Shown piece after piece: positions 1 through 6,968 of a DNA stretch of 7,836 nt (positions are counted from its first letter, which is position 1; the number at the start of each line of letters is the position of its first letter). Origin of the DNA: Methylobacteriaceae bacterium. Lineage in GTDB: Bacteria > Pseudomonadota > Alphaproteobacteria > Rhizobiales > Beijerinckiaceae. Below the pieces are notes generated by a model. The model ran no database searches, was not told the origin of the DNA, and saw nothing but the letters and a program-made list of their open reading frames with translations. The position numbers and the translations under genes are program-made. The stretch is from contig JAFAPJ010000139.1 of the NCBI GenBank assembly GCA_019247255.1, forward strand, positions 1 to 7,836, written 5' to 3'.

Positions 1-2336
1 CCGTCTGGGTCGCTTTCCCGGTCGTCGCCACGCTCGACGGCGACCTCGAAGGTGCCTCCGTCGTCATCTGGACGACGACGCCCTGGACGATGCCGGCCAA
101 CCGCGCGATCGTCTTCGGGTCCGAGATCGCCTACGGCCTCTACGAGGTCACGGACGCGCCGGCCGAGAACTGGGCGCGGACGGGTGCGCGCTACATCCTG
201 GCCGACAAGCTGGCGGCCGAGGTCTTCGCGGCCGCGCGCGTGACGGGCTTCCGACGGGTCAAGGACGTCCTGCCCGTCATGATCGAGCGCTGCGCGCATC
301 CCTTTCGCGGGCTCGCGGGGGCGGACGGCTTCTGGGATTACGACGTCCCGGTCTTTCCGGCCGATTACGTGACGGACGACCAGGGCACAGGCTTCGTCCA
401 CACCGCGCCTGGCCACGGGCTCGACGATTACGGGACCTTCCTGAAGCGCCGCGACGCCTTCGCGGCCTGCGGCACGCCGGAGGTGCCGCATATCGTGGAC
501 GGCGCGTCCGCCTATTTCGCGCATGTGCCGCTCTTTGCGGGCGAGCGCGTCTTCGACGACAAGGGCCGGGACGGCGGCGCGAACGAGGCGGTGATCAAGC
601 GCCTCGCGGAGGTCGGCGCGCTCGTCGCGCGCGGTCGCCTCAAGCACCAATATCCGCATTCCTGGCGCTCGAAGGGCCCGCTCCTCTTCCGCAACACGCC
701 CCAATGGTTCATCGCGATGGACCGGCCGATCACGGCCGACGACTTGACCCGCGACAACCAGCGCGTCCCGGATACGCTGCGCAATCGCGCCCTCAAGGCG
801 ATCCACGAGGCCGTGAGCTGGGTCCCGGGCGCGGGCGAGAATCGCATCCACGGCATGATCGCGAACCGGCCGGACTGGGTGGTGTCGCGCCAGCGCGCCT
901 GGGGCGTGCCGATCACCGTCTTCGTCCGGCGCGGCTCGGACGAGATCCTGCGCGACGACCGCGTGGACGAGGCGATCGCGGCGGCCTTCGAGGCCGGCGG
1001 GGCCGACGCCTGGTTCGAACCGGGCGCGGCCGAACGCTTCCTCGCGGCCGGCGGCCACGACCCGGCCGAATGGGACATGGTCCGCGACATCCTGGACGTC
1101 TGGTTCGATTCCGGCTCGACCCACGCCTACACACTCGAGGACCCGACGAACTTCCCGGGCCTCGCCGGCACGCGCCGGAAGGTCGATGGCGGGCGCGATA
1201 CGGTCATGTATCTCGAGGGCTCCGACCAGCACCGGGGCTGGTTCCATTCCTCGCTGCTCGAATCCTGCGGGACGCGGGGGCGCGCGCCCTTCGACATCGT
1301 CCTCACCCACGGCTTCGTCCTCGACGAGCGGGGTGAGAAGATGTCGAAGTCAAAGGGCAACGTGACGGCGCCGCAGGACGTCATCGCGGCGTCCGGCGCC
1401 GACATCCTCCGGCTCTGGGTCGCCTCGGCGGATTACTCGGACGATCTGCGGATCGGGCCCGAGATCCTGAAGACCTTCTCCGAGACCTACCGCAAGCTGC
1501 GCAACACGATCCGCTGGATGCTGGGCTCGCTTGCGCATGCGCGCGACGAGGACCGGGTCGCGCCGGGCGCGATGCCGGAGCTCGAGCGCCTCGTCCTGCA
1601 CCGCCTCGCGGAGCTCGACGGGGAGATTCGCGCCGCCTACGCGGCCTTCGAGTACAACCGCGTCGTGGGGCTCCTCAGCAATTTCATGACGGGCGATCTC
1701 TCGGCCTTCTACTTCGATATTCGCAAGGACGCCCTCTATTGCGACCCGGGCTCGAGCCTGACCCGCAGGGCGGCGCTGACCGTGATCGAGGAGACGTTCC
1801 GGCGCGTGACGGTCTGGCTCGCGCCGATCCTCCCCTTCACGACGGAGGAGGCCTGGCTCGACCGCTACCCGTCGGAGGCCGGCTCGGTCCATCTCGAGCT
1901 CTTCCCTGAGACGCCCGCAGCCTGGCGCGACGACGCGCTCGCCCGGCGCTGGGCCGCGATCCGGCGCGTGCGCCGGGTCGTCACCGGCGCGCTCGAGATC
2001 GAGCGGGCCGCCAAGCGCATCGGGGCGAGCCTCGAGGCCGCGCCGGTGGTCCACGTGGCCGACCCGGAGCTTCGGGGGCTGCTCGGCGAGGTCGATCTCG
2101 CCGAGATCTGCATCACCTCGGGGCTGCACCTCGCGGCCGGCGAGGGACCGGCGAACGCCTTCCGGCTGGAGGACGTGCCGGGCGTCGCGGTCGTTCCCGC
2201 CCGGGCCGAAGGTCGCAAATGCGCCCGCTCCTGGAAGGTCTCGCCCGCGGTCGGGAGCGACCCGGACTACCCCGACGTGACCCCGCGCGACGCCCAGGCC
2301 CTCCGGGAATGGGACGCGACCCGACGAGCCGCCTGA
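1..2336 (+). CDS. ileS: Isoleucyl-tRNA synthetase, 3' part (N-terminus outside window)
   Basis: Class I aminoacyl-tRNA synthetase that charges tRNA-Ile and hydrolyses mischarged Val-tRNA in its CP1 editing domain; cytoplasmic and essential. The frame is open from base 3, so 777 sense codons are visible and roughly 200 N-terminal residues, including the HIGH motif, lie off the left edge. The ATG at 90 is internal: it is the Met inside the editing-pocket motif [10 protein letters not shown]. Further along are the second editing motif [16 protein letters not shown] (about 384-431), [10 protein letters not shown] (from 1101), [15 protein letters not shown] (from 1209) and the ATP-binding loop KMSKSKGN (from 1338), followed by the helical anticodon-binding domain. 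The C-terminal zinc finger known from E. coli IleRS is degenerate: one Cys remains (codon 2220-2222) and the second position is Ser (2229-2231). The gene ends one base before the lspA ATG, so the two are probably co-transcribed and translationally coupled. Identity is certain. Confidence 0.98.
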   Translation, partial: VWVAFPVVATLDGDLEGASVVIWTTTPWTMPANRAIVFGSEIAYGLYEVTDAPAENWARTGARYILADKLAAEVFAAARVTGFRRVKDVLPVMIERCAHPFRGLAGADGFWDYDVPVFPADYVTDDQGTGFVHTAPGHGLDDYGTFLKRRDAFAACGTPEVPHIVDGASAYFAHVPLFAGERVFDDKGRDGGANEAVIKRLAEVGALVARGRLKHQYPHSWRSKGPLLFRNTPQWFIAMDRPITADDLTRDNQRVPDTLRNRALKAIHEAVSWVPGAGENRIHGMIANRPDWVVSRQRAWGVPITVFVRRGSDEILRDDRVDEAIAAAFEAGGADAWFEPGAAERFLAAGGHDPAEWDMVRDILDVWFDSGSTHAYTLEDPTNFPGLAGTRRKVDGGRDTVMYLEGSDQHRGWFHSSLLESCGTRGRAPFDIVLTHGFVLDERGEKMSKSKGNVTAPQDVIAASGADILRLWVASADYSDDLRIGPEILKTFSETYRKLRNTIRWMLGSLAHARDEDRVAPGAMPELERLVLHRLAELDGEIRAAYAAFEYNRVVGLLSNFMTGDLSAFYFDIRKDALYCDPGSSLTRRAALTVIEETFRRVTVWLAPILPFTTEEAWLDRYPSEAGSVHLELFPETPAAWRDDALARRWAAIRRVRRVVTGALEIERAAKRIGASLEAAPVVHVADPELRGLLGEVDLAEICITSGLHLAAGEGPANAFRLEDVPGVAVVPARAEGRKCARSWKVSPAVGSDPDYPDVTPRDAQALREWDATRRAA

Positions 2337-2337
2337 C

Positions 2338-2829
2338 ATGCGCCCCTCCCCCCGGGCGATCGGGCTTCCGGCGCTCGCGCTCACCTTCGCGGCCGACCAG
2401 GTCTCGAAGCTCTGGCTCCTGTTCAGCTTCGACCTGCCAGCCAGGGAGCCGGTCGCGGTCGGGCCGTTCATGAACCTGATCGTGGTGTGGAATCACGGCG
2501 TCTCCTACGGGCTTTTTCAGCAGCAGACCGAGCTCGGCCGCTGGCTCCTGGTCGGCGTGTCGGTTGTCGCCTCCCTCGTCATGGCGGCCTGGCTCCGGCG
2601 CGCTGAGAGCCCGGTGCTCGGCCTGGCGCTCGGGCTGATCATGGGCGGCGCGCTCGGCAACGTCATCGACCGGATCGCCTACGGGGCGGTCTTCGACTTC
2701 GTGCATCTGCATGCGGGCGGCCATTCCTGGTACGTCTTCAACATCGCGGACGCTGCGATTGTTGCCGGGGTGGCGGCGCTCCTTTATGATTCCTTGCTGG
2801 CTGATCGGCGACGCCCTCGTGTTGCTTGA
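2338..2829 (+). CDS. lspA: Lipoprotein signal peptidase (signal peptidase II)
   Basis: Inner-membrane aspartyl protease that removes the signal peptide from diacylglyceryl-modified prolipoproteins just before the lipidated Cys. The 163-residue length is normal for the family. Visible family blocks are an N-terminal hydrophobic segment leading into DQVSK (Asp20), [10 protein letters not shown] (51-60), [10 protein letters not shown] (103-112) and WYVFNIAD (131-138). The two catalytic aspartates are most likely Asp111 and Asp138. Hydrophobic stretches near 6-30, 68-85, 93-110 and 136-150 fit the four-helix topology. The ATG at 2338 follows the ileS stop after a single base, with no strong Shine-Dalgarno, which suggests coupling to ileS translation. 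It is a common neighbour of ileS in Proteobacteria. No anomalies seen. Confidence 0.97.
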   Translation: MRPSPRAIGLPALALTFAADQVSKLWLLFSFDLPAREPVAVGPFMNLIVVWNHGVSYGLFQQQTELGRWLLVGVSVVASLVMAAWLRRAESPVLGLALGLIMGGALGNVIDRIAYGAVFDFVHLHAGGHSWYVFNIADAAIVAGVAALLYDSLLADRRRPRVA

Positions 2830-2896
2830 ACGCCACATCTTCGGCCCGGCTGGTCACAGGAAAGCCGAAAAGGCACGCGACGGCTCGGGTAGGAAC

Positions 2897-2902
2897 AAGG
2901 GA
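2897..2902 (+). promoter_or_regulatory. Shine-Dalgarno of the small secreted protein gene
   Basis: AAGGGA, five bases before the ATG at 2908. It is the clearest ribosome binding site in this part of the cluster and supports 2908 as the start, giving a protein that opens directly with a signal peptide. Confidence 0.7.
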
Positions 2903-2907
2903 CGACG

Positions 2908-3561
2908 ATGACGAAGCTTTCGGTGACTCGGCTCGGGCTGGCCGCAGCGCTTCTCAGCCTGCCGCTCGTGAGCGTTCCGGCGCGCGCCGAGGAAGGCGTG
3001 CTGATGAAGGACCTTCTCGGGACGATGGGGATCATCCCGAAGGAAAGGGAGACGATCCGCTACCGGGAGCGTGCACCGCTCGTGCTGCCGCCCAAGATGG
3101 ACCTGCGCCCGCCGGCGCCGCCCGAGAGCTACGCGTCCAGCAATCCGCAATGGCCGCGCGATCCCGACGTGGTCGCGCGTCAGCGCCGGTCCGCCGAGTC
3201 GCGCGTGCCGGTCACCGACAGCGAGACGCGCCGGATGTCGGAGCGCAGCGCCCGCCTGTCGGTCGACGAGATGCGCGCCGGTCGCGATCCGGATGCCGAC
3301 ACGGCTCCGATCCCTGGGACGCATCGCGGCGACAGCCCGCGGGACGTTCTGATGAACAACACGGCGCCGGAGCGCAGCGAGAGCACGAAGACCGCCGCCG
3401 CCACGGATACCCGCCGCACGCTGACCGACCCGCCGACGGGGTTTCGCAAGCCGACCGGCGCGCCGGCGCGGCTCGACAATCGCAATCGCGGCGACGAGCA
3501 GCGTTTTGACGCAAACCCGCTCAATTGGGTTCTCGGTAAGAAGTACGACGACGACGAGTGA
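2908..3561 (+). CDS. Secreted proline-rich protein with BamF/DUF3035-like motif, function unknown
   Basis: A 217-residue protein without an assigned function. It opens with an export signal: Lys3 and Arg8, a hydrophobic core at about 10-22, and a signal peptidase I site after Ala27 (VPARA then EEG). There is no Cys anywhere, so it is not a lipoprotein despite lying next to lspA. A conserved-looking block at 33-69 runs MKDLLGTMGIIPKE, then RAPLVLPPKMDLRPP (55-69). The second part resembles the proline motif of DUF3035, the alphaproteobacterial family that includes the outer-membrane assembly lipoprotein BamF and sits, as recalled, in the same lspA-to-M16 position in Rhodobacterales. Residues about 75-200 are charged, rich in Arg/Asp/Pro/Thr/Ser, and probably disordered. 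The C-terminus has a short ordered-looking patch, NPLNWVLGKKYDDDE. Location is inferred to be periplasm; a BAM role is only a hypothesis from motif and position. That it is a real coding gene is well supported by the signal peptide, ribosome binding site and operon position. Confidence 0.82.
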   Translation: MTKLSVTRLGLAAALLSLPLVSVPARAEEGVLMKDLLGTMGIIPKERETIRYRERAPLVLPPKMDLRPPAPPESYASSNPQWPRDPDVVARQRRSAESRVPVTDSETRRMSERSARLSVDEMRAGRDPDADTAPIPGTHRGDSPRDVLMNNTAPERSESTKTAAATDTRRTLTDPPTGFRKPTGAPARLDNRNRGDEQRFDANPLNWVLGKKYDDDE

Positions 3562-3587
3562 GAGCCGCCTCAAGCGGCCGGAAAGCC

Positions 3588-3591
3588 GAGG
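3588..3591 (+). promoter_or_regulatory. Short Shine-Dalgarno deciding the start of the first M16 gene
   Basis: GAGG four bases before the ATG at 3596. The reading frame is also open further upstream to a TTG at 3506, but that would overlap the preceding gene by 56 bases and add 30 low-complexity residues, so the ATG is preferred. A small GC hairpin (GCCGC at 3564-3568 with GCGGC at 3574-3578) lies in the same 34-base gap; its significance is unclear. Confidence 0.5.
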
Positions 3592-3595
3592 CCCC

Positions 3596-4918
3596 ATGAC
3601 GAGCGGAACGCCCTTGTCCCGGACGGATGCGCCGGGCGCTCAGGCGGGAGAAGGTAGCGGGCCGGACATCACGACTTACCGGCTCGAGAACGGCCTGGAG
3701 ATCGTCGTTATTCCCGATCGGCGCGTGCCGGTCGTGACCCATATGGTCTGGTACCGGAACGGCTCGGCCGATGACCCGCTCGGCCGTTCGGGCATCGCGC
3801 ATTTCCTTGAGCATCTCATGTTCAAGGGGACCGAGCGGCATCCGGCGGGCGAGTTCAGCAAGGTCGTCTCGGCGCTGGGAGGCCAGGAAAACGCCTTCAC
3901 GTCCTACGATTACACGGCCTATTTCCAGCGGGTCGCGCCCGAGCATCTCGGCCGCATGATGGAGTTCGAGGCCGATCGAATGGCCGGCCTCAGCTTCGAC
4001 GAGGAGGTCGTGGCGCCCGAGCGCGACGTGGTGCTCGAGGAGCGCCGCATGCGGGTCGAGACCGACCCGTCCGCCCAGCTCGGCGAGGCGATGGCGGCCT
4101 CGCTCTTCGTCCATCACCCTTACGGCATCCCGATCATCGGCTGGATGCACGAGATCGAAGGGCTGAGGCGGGCGGACGCGCTCGACTACTACCGGCGCTT
4201 CTACGCGCCCGACAACGCGATCCTCGTGGTTTCGGGGGATGTCGAGCCGGAGGGCGTCCGGCGTCTGGCCGAGGAAACCTATGGGCGGCACGCGCCCCAT
4301 GCGGCCGCGGGCGCGCGGCTTCGCCCGCGCGAGCCGGAGCCGCGGGCCGCGCGCCATGTCCGCGTCGCCGACCCGAAGGTCGAACAGGCCGTGCTGCAGC
4401 GGCTCTACCTCGTGCCGTCGAGCCGGACGGCCGCCGGCCGGGACAGCTACGCCCTCGAGGTTCTGGGCGAAGCGCTCGGCGGCGGACCGACCTCGCTCCT
4501 GTACCGCAATCTCGTGCTCGACAGCCGGCGCGCGGTGAATGCGGGCGGCTGGTACATGGGCTCGGCGATCGACGACACGCGGTTCGGGATCTACGCGGTT
4601 CCGGCGGAGGAGATCGCGCTTGACGCGCTCGAGGACGACCTCGACCGCGCCCTCGCCCGGGTTCCGGACGAGCTGACGGAGGATGCGCTCGAACGCGCCA
4701 AGACGCGGCTCATCGCCGAGACCGTGTATTCCTGCGACAGCCAGAGCTCGCTCGCCCGCGTATACGGCTCGGCCCGCGCCATCGGCGAGAGCCTCGAGGA
4801 CGTGCGCCGCTGGCCGTCCGACATCCGCGCCGTTACGAAGGATGAAGTGGTGGCGGCGCTCGGGCAATGGCTGCAGCCGCGTCGCTCCGTCACCGGCCAC
4901 CTCGTGAAGGGCGCCTGA
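3596..4918 (+). CDS. M16 family zinc peptidase, catalytic subunit
   Basis: Zinc metallopeptidase of the M16B (pitrilysin / processing-peptidase-like) type, 440 residues from the chosen ATG. The inverted zinc site is complete: HFLEH at 69-73 (ligands His69 and His73, catalytic Glu72), with the third ligand Glu149 in ERDVVLEER, which has the family E-x6-E spacing from Glu142. The N-terminal M16 domain spans about 28-225 and the C-terminal M16 domain about 230-440. The C-terminal domain lacks the Arg/Tyr pair used to bind substrate: the matching stretch reads LVLDSRRAVNAGG (306-318). No signal peptide or membrane segment is visible, so it is probably cytoplasmic. The next gene starts inside its stop codon and encodes the complementary subunit. 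The natural substrate is unknown; bacterial relatives degrade peptides. Confidence 0.94.
   Translation: MTSGTPLSRTDAPGAQAGEGSGPDITTYRLENGLEIVVIPDRRVPVVTHMVWYRNGSADDPLGRSGIAHFLEHLMFKGTERHPAGEFSKVVSALGGQENAFTSYDYTAYFQRVAPEHLGRMMEFEADRMAGLSFDEEVVAPERDVVLEERRMRVETDPSAQLGEAMAASLFVHHPYGIPIIGWMHEIEGLRRADALDYYRRFYAPDNAILVVSGDVEPEGVRRLAEETYGRHAPHAAAGARLRPREPEPRAARHVRVADPKVEQAVLQRLYLVPSSRTAAGRDSYALEVLGEALGGGPTSLLYRNLVLDSRRAVNAGGWYMGSAIDDTRFGIYAVPAEEIALDALEDDLDRALARVPDELTEDALERAKTRLIAETVYSCDSQSSLARVYGSARAIGESLEDVRRWPSDIRAVTKDEVVAALGQWLQPRRSVTGHLVKGA
4906..4911 (+). promoter_or_regulatory. Shine-Dalgarno of the second M16 gene, inside the first
   Basis: GAAGGG, six bases before the ATG at 4918. The frame is open upstream to an ATG at 4867, which would add 17 Arg/Ala-rich residues; the good spacing here and the TGATG overlap favour 4918. 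Confidence 0.65.
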
Positions 4919-6201
4919 TGACGGCCGCGCTCACGACGGGCACCTCCCCGGCAGAGGTGCGCCCGCTCGCGACGGCGAGCGGCCTCGAGGTCTGGCACGT
5001 CGCCTCCGATTTCGTGCCCCTCGTCGCGATCGCCTTCAACATGGAGGGCGGCGCGGCGCAGGACCCGCCGGGCAAGGCCGGCGCGGCGCAGATGCTGGCG
5101 CGCCTCCTCGACGAGGGCGCGGGTCCCTACGATTCGGACGCATTCCAGCAACGGCTCGCGGCGCGCGCCATCGAGCTCGGCTTCAATGCCGGACCGGACG
5201 CGATCGGCGGCTCGCTGAAGACGCTCGTCGAGCACGCGGACGAGGCCTTCGACCTGCTGCGGCTCGCGCTCGCCGAGCCGCGTTTCGACGAGGACGCGGT
5301 CGAGCGCGTGCGTGCGCAGACGATCGCGAGCCTGCGATACCAGGCGAACGACCCGGGCGCGGTCGCGACGAAGCGGTTCTTCCGGGAAGCCTTTCCGGGC
5401 CATCCCTACGGGTCCCCCGTCTCGGGCACGGAGGAGACGGTCGCGGCCGTCACCCGTGAGGACCTTGTGGCGCTGCATCGACGGCTCGTCGCACGCGGAC
5501 GGCTCAACGTGACGGCGGTCGGCGCGCTGCCGGCCGAACGGCTTCTCGCCGGCATCGACGCCGCCTTCGGAAGTCTGCCAGGCGAGGCCGAGCTCGAGCC
5601 GGTGCGCGACATGCCGCTCGCGGGACTCGGCACGCGGCGCATCGTTGATCTCGACGTGCCCCAATCCGTGATCCGCTTCGGCGTCGCCGGCCTTCGCTGG
5701 CGGGACCCCGACTTCATCCCGGCCTACGTGCTGAACCACATCCTCGGCGGCGGCGCGTTCACCTCGCGGCTGTTCCAGGAGGTGCGGGAGCGGCGCGGGC
5801 TCGCCTACAGCGTCGGCACTTCGCTCGCGAGCTATCGCCACGCCGCGATGTGCTGGGGCTACACGGCGACCAAGAACGAGCGGGTGGCCGAGTGTCTCGA
5901 CGTGATCACGTCCGAGATGGCGCGGCTGTCGCATGAGGGTCCGACGGAGGACGAGCTCGCCAAGGCGAAGGATTACCTCGTCGGTTCCTACGCGCTCGCC
6001 TTCGACAGCTCGACGAAGATCGCGCACCAGCTCGCGCAGATCGCCTTCGAGAAGCTCGGGATCGATCATATCCGCCGGCGCAACGCGCTCGTCGCGGCCG
6101 TAACGCCCGAGGACGTGCGCCGCGCCGCGAGCCGCACCCTCGCCGACGCGCGCATGCTCGTCGTGATCGCGGGCCGGCCCGTCGGCGTCGCCGAGGCCTG
6201 A
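4918..6201 (+). CDS. M16 family protein, non-catalytic partner subunit
   Basis: A 427-residue M16B protein with the usual two-domain length but no metal site. At the position of HFLEH it reads QMLAR (58-62), so His/Glu/His are replaced by Gln58, Ala61 and Arg62. The C-terminal domain keeps the substrate-binding signature: SRLFQEVRERRGLAYSVG (283-300), with Arg290 and Tyr297 seven residues apart, as in the Arg/Tyr pair of M16 enzymes. It therefore most likely supplies the substrate-binding half of a heterodimer with the preceding gene product, an arrangement known for the Sphingomonas M16B pair and comparable to the alpha/beta subunits of mitochondrial processing peptidase. No signal peptide is visible. 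Its ATG overlaps the upstream TGA by one base (TGATG), which gives tight coupling and probably equal stoichiometry. It is the last gene of the plus-strand cluster. Confidence 0.94.
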   Translation: MTAALTTGTSPAEVRPLATASGLEVWHVASDFVPLVAIAFNMEGGAAQDPPGKAGAAQMLARLLDEGAGPYDSDAFQQRLAARAIELGFNAGPDAIGGSLKTLVEHADEAFDLLRLALAEPRFDEDAVERVRAQTIASLRYQANDPGAVATKRFFREAFPGHPYGSPVSGTEETVAAVTREDLVALHRRLVARGRLNVTAVGALPAERLLAGIDAAFGSLPGEAELEPVRDMPLAGLGTRRIVDLDVPQSVIRFGVAGLRWRDPDFIPAYVLNHILGGGAFTSRLFQEVRERRGLAYSVGTSLASYRHAAMCWGYTATKNERVAECLDVITSEMARLSHEGPTEDELAKAKDYLVGSYALAFDSSTKIAHQLAQIAFEKLGIDHIRRRNALVAAVTPEDVRRAASRTLADARMLVVIAGRPVGVAEA

Positions 6202-6218
6202 CGGGTCCCACGCACGGT

Positions 6219-6244
6219 AGCCCCGGCCTGCTTTCGGCCGGGCT
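6219..6244. terminator. Hairpin between convergent genes, possible bidirectional terminator
   Basis: AGCCCCGGCC (6219-6228) pairs with GGCCGGGCT (6236-6244) across a seven-base loop: a nine-base-pair GC-rich stem with one bulged C. It lies 18 bases after the M16 stop, and its right arm touches the stop codon of the convergent VapC gene. No T tract follows on either strand, so it would be a weak or factor-assisted terminator, or mainly an mRNA 3'-end stabiliser. The position between convergent genes is the main support. Confidence 0.5.
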
Positions 6245-6624
6245 CAGGCCCAGAGGATCGGCAGGCCGTAGGCCTCGAACTCGCGATCATGGGTCACGAC
6301 CGTCAAGCCGCGCCGCTGCGCCTGCGCGATGATCATGCGGTCGAAGGGGTCGCGGTGGTGAGCCGGGAGGCGAGTGGCCGCGAGCGCATCGGCTGTGTCG
6401 ATGGAGAGAACTTGTATCCCGTGCGCGGGCAAGCCGTCCCAGATCGACGATCTGAGCTGAAGCCGGCCATTCGCGCGCTTGATCTCGAGCTCCCAGACCG
6501 TCGCGGCGCTGATCGTCAGGGTTGAGCCCGATTGACTGAGGCGGATTCCTGCCGGTCGGGACAGACGGTCCGGCTCCAGTGCCCACCACAGGAAGGCGTT
6601 GCTGTCGAGGAGCAGCGCCGTCAC
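6244..6624 (-). CDS. vapC: VapC-family PIN-domain ribonuclease toxin
   Basis: Toxin of a type II toxin-antitoxin pair: a Mg-dependent PIN-domain RNase, 126 residues, the usual size. The acidic active site is visible: Asp7 in LLLDSNAFLWW, Glu45 in VWELEIKR, Asp92 and Asp95 in RDPFDRMIIAQA, and Asp113 in VVTHDREFEAYG. The RDPFDRMIIAQA block and the ending YGLPILWA are typical of the VapC subgroup paired with Phd/YefM-type antitoxins. Known VapC toxins cleave tRNA or rRNA; the target here cannot be told from sequence. The start is GTG at 6624, overlapping the antitoxin TGA in a four-base GTGA; no good Shine-Dalgarno precedes it, so translation probably depends on antitoxin translation. All catalytic acids are intact, so it is likely active. 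Confidence 0.93.
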   Translation of the reverse strand: MTALLLDSNAFLWWALEPDRLSRPAGIRLSQSGSTLTISAATVWELEIKRANGRLQLRSSIWDGLPAHGIQVLSIDTADALAATRLPAHHRDPFDRMIIAQAQRRGLTVVTHDREFEAYGLPILWA

Positions 6625-6881
6625 CGAGATGGAGACTCGTCGAGTCTCGGAATCCCGAACAGGTCGGCCAACTCGTCATCGGGCTTCCACCAATCAGGAT
6701 GGATCTCGACCGCTTGACCCTTCCAGACCCCACCTTCCCGAGTTGGCACCTGCGGCGCCACCGGGACGAGCTTCACGGCGGGTACGCCGTTGCGCGCGAT
6801 CACGACCTCCTCGCCGGCGAGCGCCGCCTCGATCAGCTTCGAGAGCTGCGTCTTCGCCTCGTGTACGTTCGTGATCGACAT
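6621..6881 (-). CDS. vapB: Phd/YefM-family antitoxin (VapB partner of VapC)
   Basis: An 86-residue antitoxin. The N-terminal half, MSITNVHEAKTQLSKLIEAA and then the GEEVVIARNGVPAVKLVPV segment, is a classic Phd/YefM fold that dimerises and binds operator DNA. Residues about 43-86 form the acidic, Trp-containing tail (HPDWWKPDDELADLFG) expected to wrap around and block the PIN active site. ATG at 6881 is chosen: AGGTG at 6888-6892 lies six bases upstream. A GTG at 6890 would add three residues but falls inside the operator repeat. The stop overlaps the toxin start by four bases. It is probably autoregulated, with the toxin as co-repressor, through the repeat just upstream. The symbol follows the toxin; by fold it could equally be called phd-like. 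Confidence 0.92.
   Translation of the reverse strand: MSITNVHEAKTQLSKLIEAALAGEEVVIARNGVPAVKLVPVAPQVPTREGGVWKGQAVEIHPDWWKPDDELADLFGIPRLDESPSR
6624..6650 (-). promoter_or_regulatory. Palindrome at the toxin start, possible translational control hairpin
   Basis: GAGACTCG (6632-6639) and CGAGTCTC (6641-6648) form a perfect eight-base inverted repeat around one base, inside the 3' end of the antitoxin gene and seven bases before the vapC GTG. A competing stem is possible between 6645-6650 and 6624-6629, the latter including the first base of the GTG. In mRNA either would cover the region where the toxin's ribosome binding site should be. The structure is visible in sequence; the regulatory role is inferred. 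Confidence 0.4.
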
Positions 6882-6886
6882 GGAAG

Positions 6887-6911
6887 GCACCTAGCTAACC
6901 TAGCTAGGTGC
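6887..6911. promoter_or_regulatory. Inverted-repeat operator upstream of the antitoxin gene
   Basis: GCACCTAGCTA (6887-6897) and TAGCTAGGTGC (6901-6911) are perfect 11-base inverted arms around ACC. The same DNA contains ACCTAGCTA twice in direct tandem (6889-6897 and 6898-6906). It ends five bases before the antitoxin ATG, covers its ribosome binding site, and is strikingly AT-rich for this window, so it may also contain the -10 element. Position and symmetry fit an autoregulatory operator bound by the Phd-type dimer. A clear -35 could not be identified. Confidence 0.75.
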
Positions 6912-6968
6912 GCCCGGGCTGCGCATCCGCCAAGGCTGGACTCGGCCGGCGTCTCGGCCCACCTGCCG

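Noticed and set aside
1350..2471. 373-codon open frame on the minus strand opposite ileS and lspA
   Set aside because: Antisense shadow of IleRS and LspA coding sequence; low-complexity charged translation.
2840..2869. TTCGGC / GCCGAA inverted repeat in the gap after lspA
   Set aside because: The six-base stem has an 18-base loop and no T tract follows, too weak to call a terminator or attenuator. I saw no convincing promoter in this 78-base gap either.
3506..3595. TTG-initiated N-terminal extension of the first M16 gene
   Set aside because: It overlaps the previous gene by 56 bases and adds a Ser/Thr/Arg-rich stretch with no signal peptide; the ATG at 3596 has a nearby GAGG.
3521..4900. 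459-codon open frame on the minus strand opposite the first M16 gene
   Set aside because: It mirrors a certain M16 gene, has Arg/Gly/Leu-rich composition typical of antisense frames in GC-rich DNA, and shows no recognisable motif.
4591..6069. 492-codon open frame on the minus strand spanning both M16 genes
   Set aside because: It covers the opposite strand of two well-supported coding genes and its translation has no domain-like pattern.
6912..6968. Repeated CTCGGCC words between ettA and the antitoxin gene, considered as a terminator
   Set aside because: The two copies are direct rather than inverted, so they do not form a hairpin, and there is no T tract on the minus strand.
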